From the NCBI GenBank assembly GCA_023091665.1, contig JALJCQ010000008.1, forward strand, positions 868,001-932,000: 64,000 nt of DNA, read 5' to 3'. The notes below the pieces were generated by a model. That model saw only the letters and a list, made by a program, of their open reading frames with translations. It did not search any database and was not told the origin of the DNA. Source of the stretch: Pythium myriotylum. Taxonomy: Eukaryota; Oomycota; Peronosporomycetes; Pythiales; Pythiaceae. How positions within the stretch are numbered: position 1 is the stretch's first letter; each line of letters opens with the position of its first letter. Made by a program: the position numbers and the translations under genes. Positions 22,049-33,329 of the stretch are shown piece after piece.

Positions 22049-25000
22049 ATGAACAGCAGCGAGGCCCGCGCGCCCATGAACAGCAGCAGCAGCAGCCACG
22101 AGCGCGACGCCGCCGCGCGCCTCGCCTCGGCCGCCGCCTCTTCCGCCTCGTCCTCGGCGGCGGCGGTGCAGGCGGCGGGCGGCGTGGGCGCGACCGGAGC
22201 GTCGGACGCCACGGGCAACGCCGCCGCGCGCGCGCCCACGCCGCCCGCCAGCGCCGTCAACCACGCGAGCGCCGTCGCCGCGTCGTCAGCCACGACCGCG
22301 ACCACCACGACCAAGTCCTCGTCGGCCGCCGCGCGCAGCTCGTCCACCGAAAGCGAAGGCACCGCGCGCCGAGAGTTCGCCAAGGACCGCCGCGCGCGCA
22401 GCGACGACGAGGACGAGGAAGACGAAGACGAAGACGACGACGACGACGACGAGCGCGCGCGCGGCCGCGGCTCGGACGACAGCGGCGCGCGCAGCCCCAG
22501 CGGCGGCAGCAGCCGCGAGCAGCACCCGAGCCTCGCCAGCAGCAGCACGAGCGGCAGCCCCGTGCGCCGCCTGCCCACCATGCTGCGCGCGCCGCCGCAA
22601 GCGCCCGGCCAGCCGCAGCAGCCGTCGCCCTACGGCGCCATGATGCACCGAGGCGCGAGCTCCGCGCCCTCGTCCATGTACGGGAGTGCGCCGCCGGCCG
22701 CACACCACGCGCGCCAGCAGCACGCGCTGTACTACGGCGCCGCCGCCTCGCCGCGCGACCCGTCCACGCCCACGGGCAGCGCGCCGCCCTCCAACTTCTC
22801 CGAGAACGACCGCGTGATGGCCTCGAAGCGGCGGCTCCAGCAGAATGAGTACGCGTCGGCGTCTCCGTCCTCGCATCCGGCGCAATCCCACGCAAATCAG
22901 TCGGCGACGGCCTCCACGGCGAGGGCTCTGTACGAGTCCGCTCAGCACCACCCGAGCAGCAGCAGCAGCAGCAGCACTGGTCGCAGCGGCGGGGGCGGGG
23001 GTCCGGGTGTCGCGATGGGCGGCGGGAACCACCTCGCCCATCAGCAGCGCGGCGCCCTGGACGACGACGAAGAGGACGACAACGAAGACCCGCTCCGCTT
23101 CGAGACCCGCGGCTCCCACGGCCCGCGCGACGAAGCACGGTACGAGACCTGGACTTCGAAGCAGCTTCGGAAAAAGTGCTCGCACCTCAAGCTGCGCGGT
23201 CTCAAGAATGTCAAGAAGCACGTCATGGTGGAGGCACTGTACCGATATTACAGGAATCAGCGCTCAAAGTCGGGTGAGAGTGGCCCCAGTGCAGTTCACG
23301 CAAGAGGAGCGAGTACGATGAACAGCAACCAGAGCAGCAATGGCCATAGTGGGAACGGCGGAGTCGGTGGTGGCCGTTCCATGTTGAGTAATCGCAACGA
23401 CGACGGCCCGATGTATGGCGAAAGCTATGCCCAGCAACAGCATCGCTACGATCATTCCATGAACGCTTCCTCGGCGAGTAGCAACTATCTGAACTCGAGT
23501 GCTTCGGGTACCATGAGAGCCAGTCGAGCAAGTAGCAACACGCAGTCTCTCAATGCCAGTCTCCAGCCAACCGCGCGAAGACAGTCGTCGTCGTCGTTAA
23601 CCCCACCAAATCGCCACGGAGCTCGAGCATCTTCAGGAGCTTCTAACCATGCTGTTGGACGGGGTGGTTACAACTCGATCGTCGACCTCGAGGAACAAAA
23701 GTATGACTCACTCGAGAACGAAGTGCGGATCACGTCAGAGGACGTTATCCGCCTTGTTGATGTCATCCTGTCGCCTGAGTTTGTGGATCGTTTGGCGTCA
23801 GAGCTGTCTCGATGGCAGTTCTGGGTTGACGTTCGAGAGAAGTGCATCTCGCTCGTCAATTTGAACGGTCCTTCAAGCTACGGTGCAGCCCGTGGCCTCA
23901 CGGCACTAGGCTCAGACCATCACAATCAGGATGGTGGTCGGGCAGGTGGAAGCAGTGTGGACAACTCGCGATTGCCAATCAGTTCGACGTATGTGCGACC
24001 AAGTACGAAATGGAGTTCAATGCAGCTCTGGGAGATGTGGAAAGAGCTCACATTCGCGTACACGAAGACGTGTTTCGAGTTTACGGCTGCTGGTATGAGA
24101 AGTGAGCGAACTCGATTAGTCTCTGCCCAAGAGCGATTTGAGCTGTACTAACTCTCATCTTTTGGTGAAATGTTGCAGGCGTGGATGAGCGAAACTACAT
24201 CCAGTTTTGCGAAGGCCGCCCGGATGTGTACTACCTGCACCAACGTCTTCACGCCCGTCCTGACTTGCTCCATCTCATCAAGTCCAACGAATATATTGAA
24301 GAGAAATGCTCCAGCGACGCAGCGTCCGAGCACGCCAACATGAACGCAGAGAAGAACGCTGCAAACGCTTTGATGGGTGTGGGTTCGCCAGTTCAAGGTA
24401 GACCACACAAGCGATTCAAGCGCATCGTCCCAGCCGCTACAAGTGGTTCTGTCCAAGGATCCAGTGGAGCTGGCGCTGTTTCCAACCAACCTTATGGCGG
24501 AGCCGTAGCGGGTCCATCTAATAAGTACAGCGGGCCGCAAGATGGTCCGACTGGGATCGCCAGCGGCACAGGAGCTGCACATGGTGGAAGTAGTGGTACC
24601 GGCGCGAATTCTAGTGGTTCAGACGGAACGACACCCCAGCAGATCACGACAAACACGGCCGGAGGACGAGCAGCTGGAGTCAATAGTGGAGGTGTCGGTG
24701 GTGGCCCATCGCAATATCTTACTTCCAACGGGATGCGCGTTGGATCCAACATCTCGCCGAATGGACAGCAAGAAGAAGGAAGCACGGAGAATTCAGAGAC
24801 TACCGGCGAGGAAGGGTCGTTGGAGAAGTCGAATTCGAATGCCACGTCTGACACGACGCGTAGAGAAGCTCTCGCCGAGCAAAAATACTTTGGCCTTCTG
24901 CTGCAGAACTTCGAGGCAATTTTCGAGAGTCTGCACAACAAGAAGGTTCTGCTGGCGGCACTGCGGAAGGACGCGACGGCCCCAGACCACCTGATTGCCG

Positions 25001-25077
25001 ATCTCCACGATGACATCCATGTGTTGTCGGCGCTGAAGAAAGATTTCCGCAACAAGCTTCGTCTGGCACTTGAGTGA
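22049..25077 (+). CDS. Large low-complexity protein with SAP-like motif, function unknown
   Basis: Two exons, 22049-24092 and 24179-25077, joined across an 86-bp intron (GTATGA donor, CTAAC branch-like site, TTGCAG acceptor); 980 residues. Residues 1-340 are Ser/Ala/Pro-rich with an acidic Asp/Glu run. Near 366-400 is a helix-extended-helix stretch (SKQLRKKCSHLKLRGLKNVK) resembling a SAP DNA-binding motif. Later come structured segments: ISSEDVIRLVD-like helices, a Trp-rich WSSMQLWEMWKELTFAY stretch across the splice site, and a helical C-terminus starting YFGLLLQNFEAIF. I do not recognise the family. Nuclear chromatin or RNA binding is a guess from the SAP-like motif. Start: ATG 22049; in-frame ATGs further upstream would only add low-complexity sequence. 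Confidence 0.7.
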
Positions 25078-25314
25078 TCGTCCGGATGGACACGAGGAGG
25101 ATGGAGGGGGCAAATGGAGGAGTGTAGCCATGTTGAACGCACAGAGATGATATCGGACTGGTTATTTAACACATTATGAATGGGGTGCAACCGTCTCATG
25201 CACAGCCTGTTTTGGAATATCATGTCTAGAATCCACCGCGTGTTGACAAGATCCGATATCTCATGGCCTCACTATTTCGGGGACGACTCCCACCGCAAGC
25301 ACACAAGCACATCA

Positions 25315-26933
25315 ATGGGTGCGGCGGCCAGCGACTACTTCACGCCGTACGCAGACGTGCAGTACGGCTTCTTAGGTGCGAAGTGAGTCGCGCGATGGCT
25401 CCTGCCCCGTCTCATGGAGCGCTGCAGACGAAGAGCTAGGGATCTTGAACTTCCACGCGCTGGCGGCCAAGGGAGACTACCATCGGGTCAGTATCTGCCT
25501 CAAGAAGGGCCTCGACCCGAATCGCCCCGCATTCGACGACGACGACGACTATGCGCGAGAGGATACGCCGATGATCTGCGCTGCTCGGTACGTTGACATG
25601 AAAAGTTAGCGATTGTGTAGGTTCGCTTCACAGCGCTGCGTCTAGGGGAGTGCCTCTTCTACGAGGACGCAAACGCCACCTCAAGACTCTCGAGCTGCTG
25701 CTGCATTTCGGCGGAGACGTGAACAAGCACAACTATGTGTGTTGCATGGTGGCTCTTGTAGCGCTGGGTGATGACTCATTGAGATGTGCTCGTAGCTCGA
25801 GCAGACGCCGCTTTACGTTGCTTGCGAGAAGAATTTAGTGGCAATCGCGCAATGGCTACTCACCCACGGTGCAGATGCCAACAAGAACACAAAGGTCGGC
25901 GTTTCTCCGTTACTCTGCGCCTACCGAAACGACAACGCCGACCTGGTCAAGATGCTTCTCGACCACGGCGCCCATGCCATCGACCCACCGCGAGAGTTCT
26001 GCTGCGTCCAGGTGCGTGCTCAACTAGTATTGACCGGATGCCATGTCCTCTTGTGCTTATCTTTTCTACTAGTTCCCGACTATGACAAGAGAATTGCGAG
26101 GGGAGAATACAGATCAGCCACACGGCTCGGACGACGACGACACGCAGAGATCCAGAGGAGACGACGAAACGGATGCTCGACCCACAAGCTCGCGCTTTCG
26201 ATTGCGTCCACTATGGAAGTCAAGAGGAAATGAGAAGCCCGAGATTCCAGACAACCGACCGACGTCTACCCAACGAGCTAGAACAGCCCCAAAGAAATCT
26301 ACAGACCGCGAACAAATGCGGAAGGACATCGAAGCCCAACAGAGGCGGCAACAGCAGCAGCGTGGCGCAATCCTCAGTGATCTTGAAGAGAAGCAGCGGA
26401 TCGCAGAGCAGCGAGAGTACCGCGAGAGACTCGCCGTGGATAACGCTCAGCGCAAAGCCAAACGGCGTCTCCAGCGGGAGAAGACAAACTACGACAAGTA
26501 CGTCGCTCGCGTCGAAGAAAAAAGACGCGAGCACTTGGCGCCGTTGCAAGGAGCACGATCGATGACGCATCTGCAGGGCGACTCGAGACCATCCACCAGT
26601 GCAGGAGTCACGGTGGGATTGCGCTGGAGCACTCAGCCGCCCGAGATACTAAGACGAAGCATCAATACGGCGCCGTCTCGAGTGGGCCGTCCCGCGTGGT
26701 CAGCGCAGGAAGTGTTCACGACTCAGGTAGCCTCCAGTGGGGAGAGCAGACGAGCAGGGGACGACCAACTCATAAAGGAGTGTCAACTCCTTGACAACAC
26801 TCTACGACTGTCGCGAGAACGACACGAGAGACTACGCTCGCGGTACACAACAACCGAGGTTCCCGCGGCACTGCCACCGCTCGATCGAGACAGAAACCCA
26901 TGGGTGAGCCTGCGACCAGAGACAGCATCGTGA
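25315..26933 (+). CDS. Ankyrin-repeat protein with basic coiled-coil tail, possible N-myristoylation
   Basis: Model of five exons (25315-25375, 25428-25587, 25646-25736, 25796-26011, 26073-26933), 462 residues. Introns 3 and 4 (59 and 61 bp) are firm: HNY joins LEQTPLYVAC within an ankyrin repeat, and CVQ joins the tail. Introns 1 and 2 are less sure; a GTGAGT donor at 25383 and an acceptor at 25633 are alternatives. Three to four ankyrin repeats occupy residues about 25-170 (for example WLLTHGADANKNTKVGVSPL). The rest is Arg/Gln/Glu-rich with an alpha-helical EKQRIAEQREYRERLA region. The N-terminus MGAAAS fits the N-myristoylation consensus. No enzymatic domain is visible; a scaffold role is a guess. 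Confidence 0.75.
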
Positions 26934-27055
26934 GGGACGCACGCTTTCGTCAGTTTCTTGTTGCCACGACTCAGACGAAAACGAAACGGCGCGATCACTC
27001 CGTTGCCCAACAGGCGCCTCGACTTCACTGAACGAGGGGTTCTTCGAGCGGCACC

Positions 27056-27975
27056 ATGAGCGCGATCGGCCCTCACCATCAGGAGGAGGTAAGTGAAGGC
27101 TGTGTTGTGGTCTGCGGCATCACACTTTGAATCGCACAACTTGTAGATCTCCAAGTTCCTGAAGTTTTTCCGCTCTCGTTTGAAGACACACTTGGAAAAT
27201 GTTGACGGGGACTTCGAAGACACAAGATCCGATCGGTAGGCTGGTCGAGTTGTACGTTTCTCAACAGGATCTGACTGCTTCGTGGCCTACCAGACTCTCC
27301 TCGGACGACGTGTATAGCCAGAAAGACGTCCAAGATGTGCTGAAGTCACTGAACTTCGCAGTGAAAGTACGCACTGCCTCATTTCTTCCGATTCTTTCTA
27401 AACTCACAACCTGCGCACAGGCGAGCGTGCGAAGCGAGCAGCAAGACACGATTAACATGATGGCGTTGCTACTGCGCCAGGTCTTCGCTGAAGCTGAGAC
27501 CAAGAAGCTCGTGCTGGAGCTGGACATTGGTCAGGTCGAAGACCGTGAGATTCTCGAGAAAGTCGAGAAGCTCAGCGTTAGCGAGTGGATCGACGAGGAC
27601 TTTGCTACTTCCTCGAAATCCAAGAAGAAAGGTCCTGCGAGCCCGTCGAAGCAGCAGCTTGAGCAGCAACTCAAACAACAGCACGAACAAGAGATCCGGC
27701 AGGCCAAACGCACGAACGAGCTACAACAGGACGAGCACGAGCGCGAGATGAAGCAGATCCAACGCAAATTGCATGATGCTCAGGACAAGATTGACGACCT
27801 CACCCTCAAGCTGGAAGATATGCAGAAGCACATCTCCCAGACCAAGCAGTTCCAATCCATGAAGGCAATGGTCGCCCAGAAGAACTCGCAGCTGACTGAA
27901 CTCCGTCGCCGCCTACACCGGTACGAGCCGGATGACGGGGAGGACGACGGGAAGAACGCCGATGACGACGACTAA
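27056..27975 (+). CDS. LZTFL1: LZTFL1 (BBS17) homologue, BBSome/ciliary trafficking regulator
   Basis: Four exons (27056-27088, 27147-27235, 27294-27366, 27421-27975; introns 58, 58 and 54 bp), 249 residues. It aligns by eye with animal LZTFL1 through its length: the HHQ-E start, FEDTRSDRLSSDDV (animal FQDLKESRLVEDTF), VFAEAETKKLVLELDI, VEDREILEKVEKL, then a coiled coil and the diagnostic end FQSMKAMVAQKNSQL followed by LRRRLHRYEPDD. LZTFL1 binds the BBSome and regulates its ciliary entry, so a zoospore-flagellum role is likely. The second intron ends at CTACCAG; an unspliced alternative reading exists, but only the spliced form matches the family. Confidence 0.9.
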
Positions 27976-28282
27976 AAGAGATAGGAAAACCGAGTTGGCA
28001 GAGAATATACACAGCGAGACGAGATTTTCCAAAGCACAGAGACGACGATGGTCGCGCGGCGTTTCTTCCTCATGTCTAAAACGAAGATACTCGGCTACTT
28101 GACTGCAGGTGCGCCGTCCCTGCCTTCATCTGACCGCCAGCCACAGTGGCGACACCCACACAGTGCTCCAAAGAGCAAGAGCTGGGGAACATCGCCAACT
28201 GCAGGCTGGTGGCACTTGACAACAGGCTGAACTTCCTCTTCCAACACGCAGTCAGCAGAAGCTCATGCTGCAAGCGCAACGC
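27976..28282. other. Convergent 3' flank region
   Basis: 307 bp between LZTFL1 and eL39 stop codons. No gene seen; short open frames only. Confidence 0.5.
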
Positions 28283-28805
28283 TTACAAGCCGAGCTTGGT
28301 GCGGCGCCAGTGGCGACGCTTGGCGTTGTACTTGATGGTGTTGTCCGTCTTGAGGCGGATCCACTGCGGGATCGGACGGTTCTGCTTCTGCTTCTTAGCG
28401 AGCTTCTGCTTGATACGGAAGGTCTTCTGCGACGGCTATTTCCGACACAAAACACGCGGAGTCAGTCTCGGGGGCTCAGTGCTGCTAGTCGCGGCGCCGA
28501 CTCTCTCTCTCTCTCTCTCGCTCCTTCCCCTGCCTCGCCCTCTCGTTCCTCTGTTGGTTTATCATTTTCCCACTGTCACTCGCTCACGAACACCACAACT
28601 CGTCGACGGGTTCCTCCGTTCCCCATTCTCGCGCGGTCGGTCCCCACTCGTTCTTTCTGCCTGTCCCGACGCTTCGTTTCTCGACGACGGAGACTCGCGC
28701 AGTCGACGTCGCCACGCCAACGGACGACTTCGCGACACTCGCGGCACGCTCGGGAGGAGGACGAGGAGGAGAGAGCCGTCGCCGCGCGGCGAGGCGACGT
28801 ACCAT
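28283..28805 (-). CDS. RPL39: 60S ribosomal protein eL39 (start codon alone in exon 1)
   Basis: Exons 28803-28805 (only ATG) and 28283-28435; the intron is 367 bp with GTACGT and AAATAG ends, the longest in the window. The product is 51 residues, the exact length of eL39, with [29 protein letters not shown] and the terminal [12 protein letters not shown]. eL39 lines the nascent-chain exit tunnel. Human RPL39 has, as I recall, the same ATG/intron arrangement. The intron contains a GA dinucleotide run (about 28500-28520 on the plus strand as CT). An INR-like TCATTGTCAACA is 16-27 bp upstream, giving a very short leader typical of ribosomal genes. Confidence 0.95.
28500..28521. repeat. CT/GA dinucleotide microsatellite
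   Basis: About ten CT units inside the eL39 intron. Confidence 0.85.
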
Positions 28806-29305
28806 TTTCAAGGAGCTTGCTGTTGACAATGAAGGGATCTCCAGCCACCGCTTTGAGTTCGCGACGGAGCTGCTCGGCCACCAGCCAGCCAACAGAAGAG
28901 GGTCTGGGCAGGGGCTTGTAATTTATCTATTCACAGTACCACTCCCATGGCTGCCCCTTAGTCGGCCAAACAGGGTAATTACGAGAACGTAATAAAGGGG
29001 GTCCACACCATTTCGACCCGTGAACCCAAATCTGGGACTCAGACTCAGTGCAGCATCAGAAGCATCTCAGGTTCTGAGAACTCTGCGTTCGTTTCTGGGG
29101 AGTCATCAGCAGACACTCGCGAGGATCTGTGGGGGAGAAGCGCTCGTTCTTCGTCTTGCTCGCTGTCTTCCACGGACGCGCGCGCAGCCGAAGGACGCGA
29201 AGGAGGCCTCGGGACAACTGCGCGTCGAGAGCCGTCGATCCCGTCTCCACAGACTGCGTCAACTGCGAGAGCCTCGCTCATTTGTGTGCGCATTGTCTCA
29301 CAGCC
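28806..29305. other. Divergent intergenic region (eL39 / GPCR-PIPK)
   Basis: 500 bp between start codons. Contains the eL39 start-site element at its left end; the GPCR-PIPK frame is open back to 29129 but without convincing sequence. Confidence 0.45.
28821..28832 (-). promoter_or_regulatory. INR-like element of the eL39 gene
   Basis: TCATTGTCAACA on the minus strand matches the TCATT..CA core of the oomycete initiator, 16-27 bp before the ATG. Confidence 0.4.
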
Positions 29306-32300
29306 ATGATGGAGCCCACGGCTGCCGTCGCAGAGGACCGCGAGAACCAGCCTCGCGACAGCATTAGCACAGGCAATGCAAGTCGCAGTGATAGCGGCCG
29401 GCCGTTGCGCCCGCGCCCGTCATCTCTGCGCAGCCAGGACAGCAACACGCGCTTCAGCACCAGCGCAGGCGGCATGCGCGCGTCGGTATTCGGCCGGATG
29501 TCGAGCACCATGAGCATGACGGGTGGCGGTGCGCTGCGAGACACGTTCTTTGGCAAGGCGCGACCCGATCCTCTTGAAGAGTCGTCCAACAACGAGTTTA
29601 ACTTGACGGTCATTGACGAGGAGGGACTCATCGCCAAGCCCCACGCCGAGATTATTGCACCGCGGCTCTCTGGTGTCTTGGGTCAGCAATGGTCAAAGGC
29701 AGGAATCATCGTCGTTGGTATTGCCGTGTTTATGGTCGTCTCTACATACACGGCAACGTTGCTGTCGCCGACGCTCAGTGGCTACGATATCGATCCTGGG
29801 CTTGTCCTCGGGTCATTTCAAACCCTCGTGATGTGCACAATCGTGTTTATTACCTACCACGGTGTACACGTTTTCCAAGCCCACCCGAACCCCATCATTT
29901 TGTTCAAGTGTATCACCGACATTGTGCTGGCCATGAGGTTTCTGCTGGACCCTTGGCTTCTTGAGGCTGGGGTGTACAAGTCACTCGACCGTGAAAGTTG
30001 CGCTTTCCTGTCTGGTTTTACCCAATTCCTCTACTTCTCGAGCGATTGCTGGTACTTCACACTGATTATCGACATGTATCAGTCCCTCACAAACCCTTTC
30101 ACCAGCGTGCAGTCGGATCGCAAGAAATACATCGTTGGTGTGTGTCTGGCTGGATTGTTGTCAGGGTGGGTCACGGGATCTGTCAGAAGTTTCCACGGCT
30201 TTGCGGACGGTAATTATTGTTGGACACATCGCGGAGACCGCCAGGAGCGAAACTTTTGGCGTCTCAACGTCGCGAGCTGGACTGTCTTTTACGACTGGAT
30301 GATCGTCTTTTATTTGTCAGGGATTGCCGTGTTGGTGTATGGAGTCAGGCGCTTGCGATCAGGTCTAAAACTGACACTTGATTCACGAGTTGAAATGCTC
30401 CGCAATTTGGCAATCTCCATTATGAGCTTCACGGGGTATTGGACGATTGTGTTCTCGCTTTACGCAATCAGCTTCTCAGCGCGTACACACTACGAAGACA
30501 ATGGGCGTATGGCACCAAGCAAAGTGTTCCGCTCGTACAGCTACGCACTCGCGGGTCGTGGAGTGGTGGACTACTTCGTGTGGTTTATGATCAATCAACC
30601 GTCTCTCATGACGGCGCACTGGATGCAGTTCAAGGCGGAATCGGTGGACAAAAAATATAGCGCCCAGCTCAATGAGTCTCTTCAGCGCGAGCTCATTTTC
30701 TTCACAATTGAGGGCATGACCAAGGCTGTGCAGCTTGCTGATGAAGAGCTTGTCCGTCAGCGTGAACGATCCCCAACGCAAGAAATGCTTTTCCGCGAGG
30801 AAGACGAGGAAAAGCAAGACCTTGACGACCGTCTTTCTTTTGAGACTCCCTCAAGTGTTCCCGTGATGAATCTCAACTCCGATCGTGGATCACTTGCATC
30901 TTCGGCGACTGCCTCGACGGCTGGGAAAGCGGTCTTGGAAGAGGCAGGAGCATCTTCACCACCGAGGGAACGAAAAAGCTTTCTGTCGCAAATCGGCTTT
31001 CCTCGAAGCGCGGAGACGTCCAGCGTTCTTCCAGGCCTCAAGTCTCCCATCGGTCATACCCCACCTCCGCCATCTGAGTACACGTCTGAACAGCGCATCA
31101 AGTTCACACCATACAGATCCCATAGTTTTGCCGAGCTGCGAGCTGCTTGTGGAATCAGCTCTTCTGATTTCCTCAAGTCGTTTGAGGCAAGCACAAAGCC
31201 CAGCATTAGCGAGGGTGCCAGCGGCGCGTTCATGTTCTTCAGCGGAGACAAGCGTTTCATTGTCAAGTCAATGGCTGAAGGCGAGTGCCGCTTCTTATGC
31301 GACATTGCAGAAACTTACGTTGAATACTTGATCAAGAATCCTCGGTCTCTGATCACGAAATTCTACGGTGCATTCAGGATCACGCTGTACGAGAAGAAGT
31401 TCTACTTCGTCGTTATGGAGAACCTTTTCGACGTGATGGAAGAAGGAGTGACGATTCATCACCGCTTCGACATCAAGGGCTCATGGGTGAATCGAAGCTA
31501 TAGTCGCCCAAGACGTGGAGCGAAGGTGAAATGTCGCCATTGCTCGTTGCAATTTAAATACGGGGCCAACAAGAAGTTGCTCCAGTGCCCAAATGTTGTC
31601 GGACTGCATGAGCCAAACGTCGTGCTCAAGGATAACGATATGCGGACTCGAATGCGGATTGGCAGTGAAGCTGGACTCGAGCTTTACGAACAATTGTGTG
31701 AAGACTCCCGATTTCTGTGTGAACTAGGCATCATGGACTACAGCCTGCTTCTGGGAGTGACAGACATCGAGTTCCAAGTCGATCCGCCTGTTTCAGATGA
31801 CTTGACGCGCCGCAATACGGTCACGAGCTTAGTGTCGTCGTCTTCAGGGCATGATCTGCACAAGCTTCGAGCGAACACGGGGAGCAGCAACGACATATCG
31901 ACGGTCTCCACGGCGCCTTCATCACAAGCACCCTCGAATCTGAACTTGAGTGATTCGATCCTTCAAAGCAACAGCAGCACTACAAGAGCAACTGCAACCT
32001 TCAGCGCTCGATCGTTTCACTCTAGCTTCAGCAACGCGAGTGTCAACGTCAGCGATGGGACAGAACCACCACCAACTGTTCTCCCTCGAGAGAAGTCGTC
32101 GATGCGCAAGAGCGAGCGAGTGTTTGGACCCGGATTTTACTATATCGGCATCATCGACATTCTACAGCAGTGGAACACTCAGAAGAAACTCGAGCGGTTC
32201 TGGAAAGTACACGTGCGGCGCTGCGACCCAAATGGACTTTCAGCGATCGACCCGGTGAGGTACCAGAGACGGTTTGAAGCCAAGCTTCGCGAGATTATCG

Positions 32301-32635
32301 CGATTCCCAAAGAGATGTATGCGTCCCGTAACTCGTTGTTCCCGCATAGCACATCTCCATCGACTCGACGTCGTAGTGCCCCTCGGCCAATGCGTGGTCG
32401 CAGTCGCGGGGGTGGTGAGGGCGAGGACGTTGCTATGGCCGCGAACGCCGATGAGATGGATGTTGCTCTCGGGCCTGTCGCAGAGGAAGATGACGACGAT
32501 GACGAGAGCGTTAACCACCTGGAGCAAGGAGCCGTGCGCAATCCCGAGCAAATTCTCATGCGCGTATCCAGTCACCCGCGCAGCATTCTCACCGGTGGAG
32601 TGGGTGTCAGTGCGCGCAGCATCAATACCGTGTAG
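29306..32635 (+). CDS. GPCR-phosphatidylinositol phosphate kinase fusion (GPCR-PIPK)
   Basis: Single exon, 1109 residues. After a Ser-rich N-terminus come seven to eight membrane segments (residues about 130-440; for example IIVVGIAVFMVVSTYTATLL and WMIVFYLSGIAVLVYGV). A linker follows, then a PIPK catalytic domain from about 600: FKSFEAST-like start, RFIVKSM (Lys), FDIKGSWVNRSY (about 722), MDYSLLLGVTD (about 810), and after a low-complexity insert the late core FGPGFYYIGIIDILQQWN. The architecture is the GPCR-PIPK type, which couples a receptor-like membrane part directly to PI(4)P 5-kinase activity. Known members affect development and sporulation in Phytophthora. A long Ser-rich insert (about 60 residues) separates MDYSLLLG from the final block. 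Start: tandem ATGs at 29306/29309. Confidence 0.95.
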   Translation: MMEPTAAVAEDRENQPRDSISTGNASRSDSGRPLRPRPSSLRSQDSNTRFSTSAGGMRASVFGRMSSTMSMTGGGALRDTFFGKARPDPLEESSNNEFNLTVIDEEGLIAKPHAEIIAPRLSGVLGQQWSKAGIIVVGIAVFMVVSTYTATLLSPTLSGYDIDPGLVLGSFQTLVMCTIVFITYHGVHVFQAHPNPIILFKCITDIVLAMRFLLDPWLLEAGVYKSLDRESCAFLSGFTQFLYFSSDCWYFTLIIDMYQSLTNPFTSVQSDRKKYIVGVCLAGLLSGWVTGSVRSFHGFADGNYCWTHRGDRQERNFWRLNVASWTVFYDWMIVFYLSGIAVLVYGVRRLRSGLKLTLDSRVEMLRNLAISIMSFTGYWTIVFSLYAISFSARTHYEDNGRMAPSKVFRSYSYALAGRGVVDYFVWFMINQPSLMTAHWMQFKAESVDKKYSAQLNESLQRELIFFTIEGMTKAVQLADEELVRQRERSPTQEMLFREEDEEKQDLDDRLSFETPSSVPVMNLNSDRGSLASSATASTAGKAVLEEAGASSPPRERKSFLSQIGFPRSAETSSVLPGLKSPIGHTPPPPSEYTSEQRIKFTPYRSHSFAELRAACGISSSDFLKSFEASTKPSISEGASGAFMFFSGDKRFIVKSMAEGECRFLCDIAETYVEYLIKNPRSLITKFYGAFRITLYEKKFYFVVMENLFDVMEEGVTIHHRFDIKGSWVNRSYSRPRRGAKVKCRHCSLQFKYGANKKLLQCPNVVGLHEPNVVLKDNDMRTRMRIGSEAGLELYEQLCEDSRFLCELGIMDYSLLLGVTDIEFQVDPPVSDDLTRRNTVTSLVSSSSGHDLHKLRANTGSSNDISTVSTAPSSQAPSNLNLSDSILQSNSSTTRATATFSARSFHSSFSNASVNVSDGTEPPPTVLPREKSSMRKSERVFGPGFYYIGIIDILQQWNTQKKLERFWKVHVRRCDPNGLSAIDPVRYQRRFEAKLREIIAIPKEMYASRNSLFPHSTSPSTRRRSAPRPMRGRSRGGGEGEDVAMAANADEMDVALGPVAEEDDDDDESVNHLEQGAVRNPEQILMRVSSHPRSILTGGVGVSARSINTV

Positions 32636-33329
32636 TGTTGCATATTTGGATAAGCAAATACAGACCACAAGTCACAATTCCTTGTCGATTGTTGCGTCGT
32701 AGAGTTTTTGGTTTAGTCATGGTCATTGCCCAAATCATCCACGATGGAACCCACGTCGAGGCTCCACGAAACCAAAACCAGACATCGCTTGCATTCAGTT
32801 CGTCTAGTTTCTCAAGAAGAACACGAACGCACGAGTCTCTTGAAGGGTGCAGAGTATCACGCCACTTACTCCCGACTCGGTCCTTGGAAGGCTCCCCGCC
32901 CATCGACCCAGAGACTGTGATGGACATCGCCGCCCAGAGTTGCCGTCTGTGATGGTTCAATTAAGTCGTCGATGCAGCCGATCCGGAAAGTGCAGCTCCG
33001 GCTGATCGCTTGGCGCTGGCGAGGTCGCAGTCACTGCACCTGGTCGGATGGGTATCCATCGCCGTTGGTCTCACCAACTCGGTCAGCACTCAGCTGACTA
33101 GCATCTGCGACGTGAGAACGCGCTGCGACGTGTGGCAGTGTCCGTTCGCCGGGCTCAGATCTGAGCGCCCGCAGCCAGTTCCGCCCCATGTGGCGCTCCC
33201 GCCAGCTGGCGCGTCCGGATCTGGCGCTTCCTCACGCGGCCGCCGGCTGCTGTCGCGCATGTCGCTGGCTCGCGCCTGGCCTCTGCGTGCGAGTCGCCGC
33301 CGCGCCGCCTCATTCCCGCGCTCGCCCCC
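32636..33329. other. Intergenic region with an unresolved small open frame on the minus strand
   Basis: Mostly unexplained. On the minus strand an ATG at 32927 (first residues MSITVSGSMGGE) opens a frame with a consensus GTAAGT about 60 bp on, and it can be read to 32622 unspliced. No family resemblance was recognised in either spliced or unspliced reading, so I do not call a gene. Confidence 0.3.

Noticed and set aside
21646..23221. Minus-strand Ser/Arg/Val-rich frames over the SAP-motif gene
   Set aside because: Shadows of poly-Ser, poly-Ala and poly-Asp runs; the plus strand holds the structured blocks and a spliced second exon.
28436..28802. C/D snoRNA-like boxes (ATGATAA and CTGA) in the eL39 intron
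   Set aside because: Only weak box matches with a GA repeat between and no convincing guide; ribosomal-protein introns often host snoRNAs, but this is not enough to call one.
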